Part shown: in pieces, positions 8,988-16,867 of the stretch
Layout of the letters: each line of letters begins with the position of its first letter
Numbering within the stretch: position 1 is the first letter of the stretch
Translations under genes and position numbers: made by a program
Notes under the pieces: generated by a model
Database searches by the model: none
What the model was told of the DNA's origin: nothing
What the model saw: the letters and a program-made list of their open reading frames with translations, nothing else
NCBI GenBank assembly: GCA_963756745.1
Contig: CAVWOU010000003.1
Span: 1 to 57,851 of the forward strand
Length of the DNA stretch: 57,851 nt
Source of the DNA: DASPWW01 sp963756745
GTDB taxonomy: Bacteria; Actinomycetota; Thermoleophilia; Solirubrobacterales; 70-9
Direction of reading: 5' to 3'

Positions 8988-9658
8988 GCGCCCTTGCTCA
9001 GCCGGTACCCGGCGCCGCGCACGGTCTGGATGCTCTTGGCGCCGAACGGCCGGTCGATCTTCTCGCGCAGGTAGCGCACGTACACGTCGACCACGTTGGA
9101 GCGGTTCTCGTACGCGTAGTCCCACGCGTGTTCGAGAAGCTGGTAGCGGGACAGCACCTCGCCCGGGCGCCGCATGAACACCTCGAGCAGGGTGAACTCC
9201 TTCGCGGACAGCGAGATCTCGGTGTCGCCGCGCCATACCTGCCGCGTCGCCGGGTCGAGGCGCAGCTCGCCGACCTCGAGCATTACAGGGCGCTCCGCCG
9301 GTGGGCGGCGGGCGAGCGCGCGCAGTCGCGCGAGCAGCTCCGCGAACGAGAACGGCTTCGTGAGGTAGTCGTCGGCGCCGCCGTCCAGCCCGGAGACCCG
9401 GTCCTCGACCGCGTCGCGGGCGGTGAGCATCAGGACGGGCGCCCACACGCCGTCGCCGCGCAGCCGCTTGCAGGTCTCGAACCCGTCGATCCCGGGGAGC
9501 ATCACGTCGAGCACGATCGCGTCGTACTCGGTCGAGCCGGCCATCCACAGCGCGTCCTCGCCGCGCTCGGTCACGTCGACCGCCATCCCCTCCTCGCGGA
9601 GGCCACGGCGAATCAGCGCGGCCATCTTGACCTCGTCCTCGACGATCAGGACTCTCAT
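8984..9658 (-). CDS. OmpR-family response regulator
   Basis: 224 residues. The receiver domain starts MRVLIVEDEVKMAAL, with phospho-Asp in IVLDVMLPGIDG (about residue 51) and Lys in DDYLTKPFSF. The winged-helix output domain contains LSAKEFTLLEVFMRRPGEVL and ends YVRYLREKID...IQTVRGAGYRLS. The start is ATG 9658, because an in-frame upstream extension would run through the operator and promoter. It is the first gene of the regulator-kinase operon and probably autoregulates through the repeat at 9681-9698. Confidence 0.93.
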   Translation of the reverse strand: MRVLIVEDEVKMAALIRRGLREEGMAVDVTERGEDALWMAGSTEYDAIVLDVMLPGIDGFETCKRLRGDGVWAPVLMLTARDAVEDRVSGLDGGADDYLTKPFSFAELLARLRALARRPPAERPVMLEVGELRLDPATRQVWRGDTEISLSAKEFTLLEVFMRRPGEVLSRYQLLEHAWDYAYENRSNVVDVYVRYLREKIDRPFGAKSIQTVRGAGYRLSKGA

Positions 9659-9680
9659 GAGAGTCAGAGTCCAGCTTAAA

Positions 9681-9698
9681 GATGAGAGCGAGATGAGA
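9681..9698 (-). promoter_or_regulatory. OmpR-type direct repeat before the regulator gene (autoregulation)
   Basis: GATGAGA occurs at 9681-9687 and 9692-9698 on the plus strand, 11 bp apart. In the gene direction this is TCTCATC-N4-TCTCATC followed by TTTAAG as a possible -10, 23 bp before ATG 9658. It matches the repeats at 7103-7150. Confidence 0.65.
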
Positions 9699-9734
9699 TA
9701 TCCGCGTCGGGCGGCACGACCCGCCCCGGATGAG

Positions 9735-10316
9735 CTAGTCCTTGTGGCGCCGCCTGTAGTGGCGGTTCTTGATCCGGTTCCCGCACACCTCCATCCGGCA
9801 CCACGAGCCACCGCGGTTGCGCGAGGAGTCGAAGAACGCCCACTGGCACTCGTCGTTGCGGCACAGCTTGAGCCGCTCCCAGTCGCCCTCGACCTGTGCC
9901 TGGAACGCGATCCCGATCATCAGCGAGAGGAACTCCTCGACCGAGCGAGCCGGGCGAGAGGTCGAGATCGAGGCGTCCCGGCGTGATCGACGGTGAGCGG
10001 AATCGAGCGGGCGCCGAGGTGCGCGCGGAGCCTCCCCGCCGCATGCCGATCGGCCGTGCCGTCGGCATTGGCGGTCAGCAGCGCGCGCAGCGTGTCGCGA
10101 AGCTCGCGCGCACGGCGGAGGTCAGCCGACGCTGATCGGCGACTCCCCGGGTCGCGAGCCCGCCCGACGACAAGCCAGCGCCTGAACTCGGCCGGCGAGC
10201 TCAGCAGCGTCGGTGTCGGTCTCGACGTCGAGCGTGTTGGCGAACGCCTGCAGCGCGACCAGCGGCTCGGGGGCGGGCTTGTCCTCGACGTAGGGGGTGA
10301 GCTCCGCGACGTTCAC
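9735..10316 (-). CDS. CGNR zinc-finger transcription regulator (ABATE domain), frameshifted
   Basis: About 190 residues. The N-terminus (VAELTPYVEDKPAPEPL, then FANTLDVETDTD) fits the ABATE domain. The C-terminus has the zinc-finger segment LKLCRNDECQWAFFDSSRNRG, CRMEVCGNRIKNRHYRRRHKD with the CxxxC...CGNR cysteines and name-giving motif. The frame changes near 10130 and again near 9960. I chose GTG 10316 as start, since the family begins about here; the next possible start (ATG 10361) lies inside the promoter/operator region. Family members are DNA-binding regulators of small-molecule responses. It is divergent from a strong promoter at 10347-10375. Confidence 0.8.
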
Positions 10317-10330
10317 GAGGCGATCAGACG

Positions 10331-10368
10331 TGACTGGTAAAATCGCTTGACAGGTTAGCATGACTGGT
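10331..10368. promoter_or_regulatory. paired TGACTGGT operator
   Basis: TGACTGGT appears at 10331-10338 and 10361-10368, a 30-bp repeat distance (about three helical turns). The second copy falls between the -35 and -10 of the rightward promoter, and the first lies just upstream of the CGNR gene start. This is a good candidate site for the CGNR regulator acting on both genes. Confidence 0.5.
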
Positions 10369-10375
10369 GTAGGTT
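10347..10375 (+). promoter_or_regulatory. sigma70-type promoter
   Basis: Perfect -35 TTGACA (10347-10352), 17-bp spacer, -10 TAGGTT (10370-10375). It points toward the palindrome and the short ORF. Expected transcription start is near 10382. Confidence 0.65.
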
Positions 10376-10393
10376 GAACGCCGGTCACGCAAC

Positions 10394-10429
10394 GAGCCCG
10401 CTGTGTGCGCCGGCGCACACAGCGGGCTC
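10394..10429. repeat. perfect 36-bp palindrome in the predicted 5' leader
   Basis: GAGCCCGCTGTGTGCGCC (10394-10411) is followed directly by its exact reverse complement (10412-10429). In RNA it would form a very stable hairpin a dozen bases after the expected transcription start. As DNA it could be a protein-binding dyad. Confidence 0.85.
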
Positions 10430-10468
10430 CCGAAAGCTCCTAGCCTGGAGGTCGACGAAGGAGGAAGC

Positions 10469-10555
10469 ATGTTGATTGCCCCGCTCGCGGTCGCCGTCGG
10501 TCGCGCCATCCAGCCGGAACAGGTCCGGCGCCGCGGCCGCCGACGCCGCATCTAG
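10469..10555 (+). CDS. 28-residue Arg-rich peptide, possible leader or small protein
   Basis: ATG 10469 lies just after an excellent ribosome site (AAGGAGGA, 10458-10465). The peptide begins MLIAPLAVAVGRAIQPEQV and ends RRRGRRRRI, so the last nine codons include seven Arg. It has its own promoter (10347-10375) and a 3' hairpin (10565-10595). I do not recognise the sequence. It could be a small basic protein, or a leader peptide whose Arg codons couple translation to the downstream hairpin before the KdpD-type kinase gene. Confidence 0.5.
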   Translation: MLIAPLAVAVGRAIQPEQVRRRGRRRRI

Positions 10556-10564
10556 AAAGCTTTC

Positions 10565-10595
10565 GAGCCCCGAAACCGGCACGCCGGCGGGGCTC
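10565..10595 (+). terminator. hairpin after the 28-codon ORF
   Basis: GAGCCCCG (10565-10572) pairs with CGGGGCTC (10588-10595), and the loop holds a nested CCGG/CCGG stem. There is no long T-tract. It lies 31 nt before the kinase start and could terminate or attenuate. Confidence 0.6.
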
Positions 10596-10626
10596 GTTGC
10601 TCGTACGGGGCGGCTACGCTGAATAC

Positions 10627-12082
10627 GTGGAGCGGCGAAGACCACTGCTCCTGCGTGAGGCGCGGCCCTCGGCGGCGCTGGGGATAGTTGTCGCCGCGGC
10701 CGCCGTCGCCGCGATCACCGCCCTGATCTATCCGCTCGGCGAGGTGATGCCCGAGGTCTCGGCCGGCGTCCTCTACCTGCTCGCCGTGCTCGCGATCTCG
10801 ACCTACTGGGGGCTGCGGCTCGGCCTGCTCACGAGCGTGCTGAGCGCGGCCGCGTTCAACTTCTTCCACATCCCGCCTACGGGGCGGTTCACCATCGCGG
10901 AGCCACAGAACTGGGTCGCGCTGGCGGTGTTCTTCACCGCGGCCGTGCTCGCGAGCTCCGTCGCGGAGCTCGCCCGCGCGAGGGCGGTCGAGGCGGAGGT
11001 CCGCCGCCGCGAGGCGGTGCTCGCGGCCGAGATGGCGACCCTGCTGCTCGGCGGCGGGCGGGTCACCGACGCCCTCGACGAGACCGCCGATCGGCTGGCG
11101 CAGGCGCTCGGGCTGCGATCGGCCCGGATCGCGCTCGGCTCGTCGGCGAGCGGGCCGGGCGAGCGGGCGATCCCGCTCCACCGCGACCGCGGGATGATCG
11201 GGACCTTGATCGTCCCGGCCGACTCCGACCCGGAGTCCCTCGAGCGCCTCGGCGAGCGGATCGTGCCGGCGCTGGAGACGCTGCTCGCCGCGGCGCTCGA
11301 GCGAGAGCGACTCCAGGCGGAGGCCGTCGAGGCGGGCGCGCTGCGGCGCAGCGACGAGATCAAGACGGCGCTTTTGCGCTCGGTCTCGCATGACCTGCGC
11401 ACCCCGCTGACGGCGATCGTCGCCTCGGGCGACGCGCTCGCGTCGGCCACGCTCACCGGCAAGGAGCGGACGGAGCTCGCGGACGCGCTGACCGATGAGG
11501 CGTCGCGCCTCACCCGGCTGGTCGATCAGCTCCTCGATCTCTCCAAGCTGGAGGCCGGCGCCGCCGAGCCGCGGCGCGACTGGTGCTCGATCGAGGAGAT
11601 CGCCCATGCCGCGGCCGAGCACGCCCCAGACGAGGCGGTGTTCAAGTTCTCGATCGACCGCGAGCTCCCGCTCCTCAACGCCGACGCGGCGCAGATCGAG
11701 CGCGCGCTCGCGAACGTGCTCGAGAACGCCGTGCGCCACTCGGGCGGCCAGCCGGTGTCGATTCGAGCCCGCGCCGTCGGCTCGACGGGTGATCATCCGG
11801 ATCGTCGACCAGGGCGGGGGAATTCCCGAGGCCGAGCTCGAGCGCGTGTTCGAGCCCTTCTATCGCGGCGATGGCCGGCGTGCGGTCGGTCAGCGTGGGT
11901 CCGGGCTCGGGCTGGCGATCGCGAAAGGGTTCGTGGAGGCGAACGGCGGCCGGATCTGGGCGGAGTCCCTCCCTGGGCAGGGGACAGTGATCGTGATCGA
12001 GATGCCGGTCGAGGACGCGAATCATTCCCGCGACGTGCTCCGCTCCGCGTCCGCCGTCGCGGGGTTTGGCAAGGCGCGATGA
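10627..12082 (+). CDS. KdpD-type sensor histidine kinase lacking the KdpD sensor domain, one frameshift
   Basis: About 485 residues. The N-terminal DUF4118-like membrane region (segments from AALGIVVAAAAVAAI to WVALAVFFTAAVLAS) carries the KdpD hallmark FNFFHIPPTGRFTI. A GAF-like region follows, then SVSHDLRTPLTAIVASGDAL (about 252) and ATPase boxes ENAVRHSGG, DQGGGIPEAELERVFEPFYR and GSGLGLAIAKGF. The frame changes at about 11790 between the N box and D box. I chose GTG 10627 (MERRRPLLLR). Together with the separate KdpD domain at 19490 it equals a complete KdpD. It probably phosphorylates the KdpE encoded next. Confidence 0.87.
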
Positions 12083-12095
12083 AGGCGCCGATGCC

Positions 12096-12777
12096 GTGAG
12101 CAGCGGGCGCGTGCTCGTCTGCGACGACGAGCCGCAGATCGTCCGCGCGCTCAACGTCGTGCTGCGAGAGGCCGGCTTCGAGGCGATCCCCGCGGAGACC
12201 GGTGAGGAGGCGCTCGATCGCGCCGCGGTGCGCCCGCCCGACGCGGCGATCATCGACCTCATCCTCCCCGACATCGACGGGGTCGAGGTGTGCCGGCGGC
12301 TGCGCGAGTGGTCCTCGGTGCCGATCATCGTGCTGTCGGCGGTCGGCGAGGAGGACGAGAAGGTGAGGGCGCTCGAGGCGGGCGCCGACGACTACGTGAC
12401 GAAGCCGTTCGGCCCCGCCGAGCTGATCGCCCGCCTGGAGGCGACGCTGCGCCGCTCGGGAGCGGATCCCGACGAGCCCGCCGTCGGCCGTCGACGGCCT
12501 CGAGGTCGACCTCGCGGCGCGAACGGTACGGCGCGAGGGGGAGGAGGTGCACCTGACGCCGATCGAGTTCGACCTCCTGCGCACGCTGCTGCGAAACCGT
12601 GGTCGCCTGCTCACCCACCGCGCGCTCCTGAGCGAGGTCTGGGGGCCCGAGTACGCGGACGACACCCCGATCCTGCGCACCCACATCGCCAACCTGAGGC
12701 GAAAGATCGAGCCCGACGGCGACCGTCAGGGCCTGATCAGGACCGACCCGGGAGTCGGGTATCGGTTCGCGGCCTGA
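12096..12777 (+). CDS. kdpE: KdpE-type response regulator, one frameshift
   Basis: About 227 residues, OmpR family. The receiver reads VLVCDDEPQIVRALNVVLRE with phospho-Asp in IDLILPDIDG and DDYVTKPFGP. The winged helix is LTPIEFDLLRTLLRNRGRLL and THIANLRRKIEPDG...DPGVGYRF. The frame changes at about 12480 in the linker. The GTG 12096 start is 13 bp after the kinase stop, so the two genes form one unit. KdpE activates kdp transcription at low potassium in known systems; the repeats at 14220-14239 are a possible site. Confidence 0.87.
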
Positions 12778-12783
12778 ACAGGG

Positions 12784-14209
12784 CTAGCCGCTGATGTTGC
12801 GGCGCAGGAAGCGCCGGATCTCCGTCGCGGCCGACCCGTGAGAGTCCTACAGCGAGTCGACGTGACCGGCGTTGCGGGCCTCGAAGTACTCGGAGTTGGG
12901 GAACTCCCTCGCCACCATCCGGCCCTCGGTGGGAGTGGTGATGTCGTCGAGCTCGCCGGCGACGACCAGCGTCGGAACGTCGGGGGCCTTGGCATCCTCG
13001 GGCTTCGGCGCTTCGTACAACTCGGTCGGCTCGGGCCACGTCAGGCACTCGAGGTAGCCGATCTCGGATGAGAGCGCCATCTCCCGCGGGGTGAAGGGGG
13101 GGAACGACTTCGGGTCGTAGTCGCGGATCGCCTGCTCGAGCTGTTCCCGCCGCTCCTCCTCGTCCGCCTGCTTGTCCCAGATCATCGGGTAGTCGTTGCA
13201 GCCCACCACCATCTCCCCCGCGCGGCGGTAGAAGCGCGGGTGGTGATAGGCGGGCTTGTGCTCCTCGGTGAGCTTGCGCCACGGCTTCGGGTTGCCGGCC
13301 AGCAGCGCCTGGCCTGCACGGTCGATGTCCAGGTAGTAGTCCCTCACGAAGTAGCCCTCCCCGGCCAAGGAGATCGCGTCGATCAGCCCGCCGACGCCGC
13401 GGCCCGTGGCGCGCAGGTGCTCGACGAGCTCCTGCGAGGCGCCGCCGCGCGTCCCCGGAGCACTCCTTGGAACGCTCGCACGCGATCGAGATCGAGCGGA
13501 CTCCGGCCCGCGGGAGGTCCGGATACCAGGGATCCTCGCCCTCCAGCACGTAGGTGGAGTCGAGCACCAGCGCGTTCAGGCGGTCGCGGTAGCGGTATGC
13601 GTACGACTGCGCCAGGAAACTCCCGTACGAGTCGCCGTACAGCGTGATCGCGTCGAGGCCCAGGGCCCTTCGCACGTCGTCGATGTCGTCTGCCATCGCC
13701 TCGGTGCGGAAAGAGCCGGCGCGCTCGCCCAGGCGCCGCCCGCATTCGCCCAGGGTCAGCCACTCGGGGCCCTTGCCCTGCTGGAGGTCGCGGCACTCGA
13801 GCGGCTCGGAGAGCCCAGCCCCCCGCTGGTCCACCAGGACCAGCTCTCGGTTGCGGAGCAGCGGGCCGAAGAGCTTCACGTACGCGTTCGCGGTCCCGGT
13901 GCTCGAGTAGCCCGGCCCGCCCTCGAGGGCGAAGATCGCGCCGCGCGAAGGCTTCTGCCGCTCGTCCCGCTGCCGCACAGCGAACCCGACGGCCGTCATG
14001 CCCAGCGAGTCGTCCTGGCGCTCGAACGGGACCTCGATCGAGCCGCAGCGAAAGCCCGCCGGCTTCGGCAGAGTCCCGCACGCGCGGGGCTCAGCTCGCT
14101 CGACGATGCGAGGGAACGCTGGTAGTCCGCGTCGCCGCACCCGCGGGAGATCCCAGCGCCGCGAGCCGCGGCAAGTCCCGCGAGTGCCGATAGTGCCCCG
14201 CACCTGCAT
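12784..14209 (-). CDS. secreted alpha/beta hydrolase (TAP-like/SCO peptidase type), frameshifted
   Basis: About 470 residues, Streptomyces tripeptidyl-aminopeptidase-like hydrolase. The signal-type N-terminus (ALSALAGLAAARGAGIS) is followed by a mature region with Cys. Core motifs are AIFALEGGPGYSSTG (oxyanion region), LVLVDQRGAGLSEPLEC, nucleophile GDSYGSFLAQSYAYRY, and late VPTLVVAGELDDITTP with final His in ARNAGHVDSL. The frame changes near 14180, 14080 and 13400. An in-frame TAG at 12847-12849 is followed by a plausible end (SAATEIRRFLRRNISG) stopping at 12784. It lies between KdpE and the kdp structural genes on the opposite strand. Confidence 0.8.
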
Positions 14210-14219
14210 CCGAACCCCG

Positions 14220-14239
14220 ATCTTGACGAAATCTTGACG
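14220..14239. promoter_or_regulatory. 11-bp-spaced direct repeat, candidate KdpE site
   Basis: ATCTTGACG at 14220-14228 and 14231-14239, an exact 9-bp repeat 11 bp apart, with a third CTTGACG at 14265-14271. It lies between the divergent hydrolase and kdp operon starts. The spacing suits an OmpR-family dimer such as KdpE. Confidence 0.5.
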
Positions 14240-14294
14240 GCGCCCGCCCGAATCCCGATGCGAGCTTGACGGGCAATCGCGCATATTGTCGGGG

Positions 14295-14378
14295 ATGGAG
14301 GACCTCCTCGCAGTAGCAATCGCGCTCGTCGTGTTCGCCGTCATGTACGTGCTGATCGACGGGCTCGACCGGATATGA
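14295..14378 (+). CDS. 27-residue membrane peptide preceding KdpF
   Basis: ATG 14295 with GGGG upstream. The sequence is MEDLLAVAIALVVFAVMYVL followed by IDGLDRI, a single membrane helix with an acidic-basic tail. The TGA overlaps the kdpF ATG (ATGA), so it is coupled to the kdp operon. Similar unnamed one-helix peptides ending in a D/ER-hydrophobic tail occur before kdpF in other bacteria, as far as I recall. A structural or regulatory role in the Kdp complex is possible. Confidence 0.65.
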   Translation: MEDLLAVAIALVVFAVMYVLIDGLDRI

Positions 14379-14464
14379 GCCTCACCGAGCTCGTAATGCT
14401 CGCGGTCTCGGTCGCGCTGTTCGTCTACCTCACGTACGTGGTGTTGCGGGGAGAGCGGTTGTAG
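14375..14464 (+). CDS. kdpF: potassium-transporting ATPase KdpF subunit
   Basis: 29 residues: MSLTELVMLAVSVALFVYLT then YVVLRGERL, one membrane helix. Length, position directly before kdpA (stop TAG 14462-14464, kdpA ATG 14465) and the short basic tail match KdpF, the lipid-like stabilising subunit of KdpFABC. Confidence 0.8.
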   Translation: MSLTELVMLAVSVALFVYLTYVVLRGERL

Positions 14465-16222
14465 ATGACCGTTCAGGGCTGGCTCCAGATCGCGTTCTAC
14501 TTCGCGGTCCTGATCGCGTTGACGCCTCCGCTCGGCGCGTACATGGCCCGCGTGTACCAGGGCCAGCGAGTCTTCCTCACGCCCGTCGTCGCGCCCTTCG
14601 AGCGGCTGATCTATCGCCTCATCGGGCCCGGCGCCCGCAGCGAGCAGGACTGGAAGGCCTACGGGCGGACGGTGATCGTCTTCAGCCTCGTGTTCTGGCT
14701 CGTGCTCTACCTCGTCCTGCGCACGCAGGGGATCCAGCCGTTCAACCCCGAGGACTTCAACTCGGCGCCCTGGGACGTGACCTTCAACACCACGTCGTCG
14801 TTCATCAGCAACACGAACTGGCAGTACTACGGCGGCGAGACGACCCTCTCCTATTTCTCGCAGATGGTCGGGCTCACGGTCCAGAACTTCATCTCCGCGG
14901 CGGTCGGGATGGCGGTGCTCGCGGCGGTGATCCGCGGGATCGCCAGCAGGGGGTCGACCTCGCTCGGCAACTTCTGGCAGGACCTCACCCGGACGCTGCT
15001 CTACATCCTGTTGCCGCTCTCGTTCGTCGGCGCGCTGATCCTCGCCTCGCAGGGTGTCATCCAGACGCTGGGCGGATACGCGGACGTCGACACCCTCACG
15101 GGTGGAGCCCAGACGCTGGCGCAGGGCCCGGCCGCCTCGCAGATCGCGATCAAGCAGCTCGGCACCAACGGCGGCGGGTTCTTCAACGTCAACTCGGCGA
15201 TGCCGTTCGAGAACCCGACCGCGTTCTCGAGCTTCGTCGAGATGCTGTTCATCCTCCTGATCCCCGCGGCGCTGACCGCGACCTTCGGGCGCATGGTCGG
15301 CAGCCGGCGGCAGGGATGGGCGCTGTTCGCGGCGATGGCGGTCTTGCTGGCCGGCGGGATCGCCGTCGGCTACGCGGCGGAGCAGAACGGCTCGCCGGCA
15401 CAGAAGGAGGCCGGGCTCGAGCTCGCCTCGGACGACGGGACAACGGGGGGCAATCTCGAGGGCAAGGAACAGCGCAACGGGATCGTCGCGAGCACCGAGT
15501 GGGCGGCGGCGACCACCGGCGCGTCGAACGGCTCCGTGAACTCGTCCCACGACTCCTACACCGGGGCCGGCGGCGCCGTCCCGCTGGCGAACATGATGAC
15601 CGGGGAGGTGATCTTCGGCGGGGTCGGCTCGGGCCTGTACGGGATGCTTCTGTTCGTCCTGCTGGCGGTGTTCATCGCCGGCCTGATGGTGGGTCGGACG
15701 CCCGAGTACCTCGGCAAGAAGATCGAGGCGCGCGAGGTCAAGCTCGCCCTGATCGGGACCCTCGTCACCGAGTTCCTCGTCTTGTTCTTCGTGGCGCTCG
15801 CGGTCGCGACGCCGTACGGCGAGCCGTCCGTCTTCAACCCGAACCCGCAGGGATTCTCGGAGACGCTGTACGCCTACACGTCGCAGTCCAACAACAACGG
15901 CTCGGCGTTCGCGGGATACACGGGCTTCATCCAGCCCAACGCCCCGGGCAACGCGGGCTCCTACGGGATCACCTTCGCCGACCTGATGGGCGGGCTCGCG
16001 ATGCTCGCGGGACGATTCGTTCCGCTGATCGCGGCGCTCGCCGTCGGCGGCTCGCTCGCCGTCAAGCGGATCTCCCCGGTCGGGCCCGGCACGTTCCGCA
16101 CCGACACCCCGACGTTCGTCGTGCTGCTGATCGGCGTCGTGATCATCCTCGCGGCGCTGACGTTCTTCCCCGCCCTGTTGCTCGGACCGATCGTCCAGAG
16201 CCTGACGCCGGAGTTGTTCTGA
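14465..16222 (+). CDS. kdpA: potassium-transporting ATPase KdpA subunit
   Basis: 585-residue intact potassium-selective channel-like subunit of the Kdp ATPase in the cytoplasmic membrane. Selectivity-loop segments are visible: NTNWQYYGGE (about 116), QLGTNGGGFFNVNSAMPFEN (about 233) and TSQSNNNGSAFAGYTG (about 472). The C-terminal region has GTFRTDTPTFVVLLIGVVII. It has about ten membrane segments and normal family length. The stop overlaps the kdpC start (TGATG). Expected to be induced by low potassium through the KdpD-type kinase and KdpE upstream. Confidence 0.97.
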   Translation: MTVQGWLQIAFYFAVLIALTPPLGAYMARVYQGQRVFLTPVVAPFERLIYRLIGPGARSEQDWKAYGRTVIVFSLVFWLVLYLVLRTQGIQPFNPEDFNSAPWDVTFNTTSSFISNTNWQYYGGETTLSYFSQMVGLTVQNFISAAVGMAVLAAVIRGIASRGSTSLGNFWQDLTRTLLYILLPLSFVGALILASQGVIQTLGGYADVDTLTGGAQTLAQGPAASQIAIKQLGTNGGGFFNVNSAMPFENPTAFSSFVEMLFILLIPAALTATFGRMVGSRRQGWALFAAMAVLLAGGIAVGYAAEQNGSPAQKEAGLELASDDGTTGGNLEGKEQRNGIVASTEWAAATTGASNGSVNSSHDSYTGAGGAVPLANMMTGEVIFGGVGSGLYGMLLFVLLAVFIAGLMVGRTPEYLGKKIEAREVKLALIGTLVTEFLVLFFVALAVATPYGEPSVFNPNPQGFSETLYAYTSQSNNNGSAFAGYTGFIQPNAPGNAGSYGITFADLMGGLAMLAGRFVPLIAALAVGGSLAVKRISPVGPGTFRTDTPTFVVLLIGVVIILAALTFFPALLLGPIVQSLTPELF

Positions 16223-16867
16223 TGCGCAGGAACCTGATCGCCTCGGTGGTCGCAGCGGTGCTGTTCACCGTCATGTTCGGCCTCGCCTACCCGTTGATCA
16301 CGACCGGTGTCGCCCAGGTGCTGTTCCCCGGCAAGTCCGACGGTAGCCGGATCGAGCGCGACGGACAGACGGTCGGGTCGAGCCTGATCGCGCAGGGCTA
16401 CACGAAGACCGTCCGGGCCGACGACGGGAAGGGCAAGCCGATCAAGCGCGTGGTGCGCGACCCGCGCTACTTCCAGCCACGCCCATCGCAGACCGGCTAC
16501 AGCGGCGACGTCACGTTCTTCAACAACCTCGGGCCGAACAACCGCGAGCTGAAGAACCTCTTCGTCAAGTGGATCGGACGCTACGTCGCCCTCGAGGGCG
16601 AGTACGTGCCCGGTGGGATTGTCCGCCGAGGACGTCCCCGTGGACGCGGTCACGACCTCCGCCTCGGGCGTCGACCCCCACATCTCGGAGGCGAACGCCC
16701 GCCTTCAGGCCAACCGGATCGCCGAGGTCCGCGGGATCCCGCTCGATCGGGTCAACGAGCTGATCGACGAGAACACCGACGGGCGGGCGCTGGGATTCCT
16801 GGGCGAGCCCGGCGTAAACGTGCTGGAACTGAACCTGGCGCTCGACGACGAGGAGGCAGCGGCATGA
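16222..16867 (+). CDS. kdpC: potassium-transporting ATPase KdpC subunit, one frameshift
   Basis: About 215 residues. A single N-terminal membrane helix (LIASVVAAVLFTVMFGLAYP) is followed by the family body: RYFQPRPSQTGY, NLGPNNRELKN, and after a frame change at about 16612 DVPVDAVTTSASGVDPHISE and NVLELNLAL. KdpC helps ATP binding by KdpB and joins the A and B subunits. It lies between kdpA and kdpB, whereas the textbook order is A-B-C. The TGA at 16865-16867 overlaps a possible kdpB ATG at 16864. Confidence 0.93.

Noticed and set aside
12737..15550. Very long antisense open frame across the hydrolase and kdpA
   Set aside because: Its sequence is Arg/Glu/Asp/Gly low-complexity typical of the wrong frame in high-GC DNA. 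Only the part matching the hydrolase is real.
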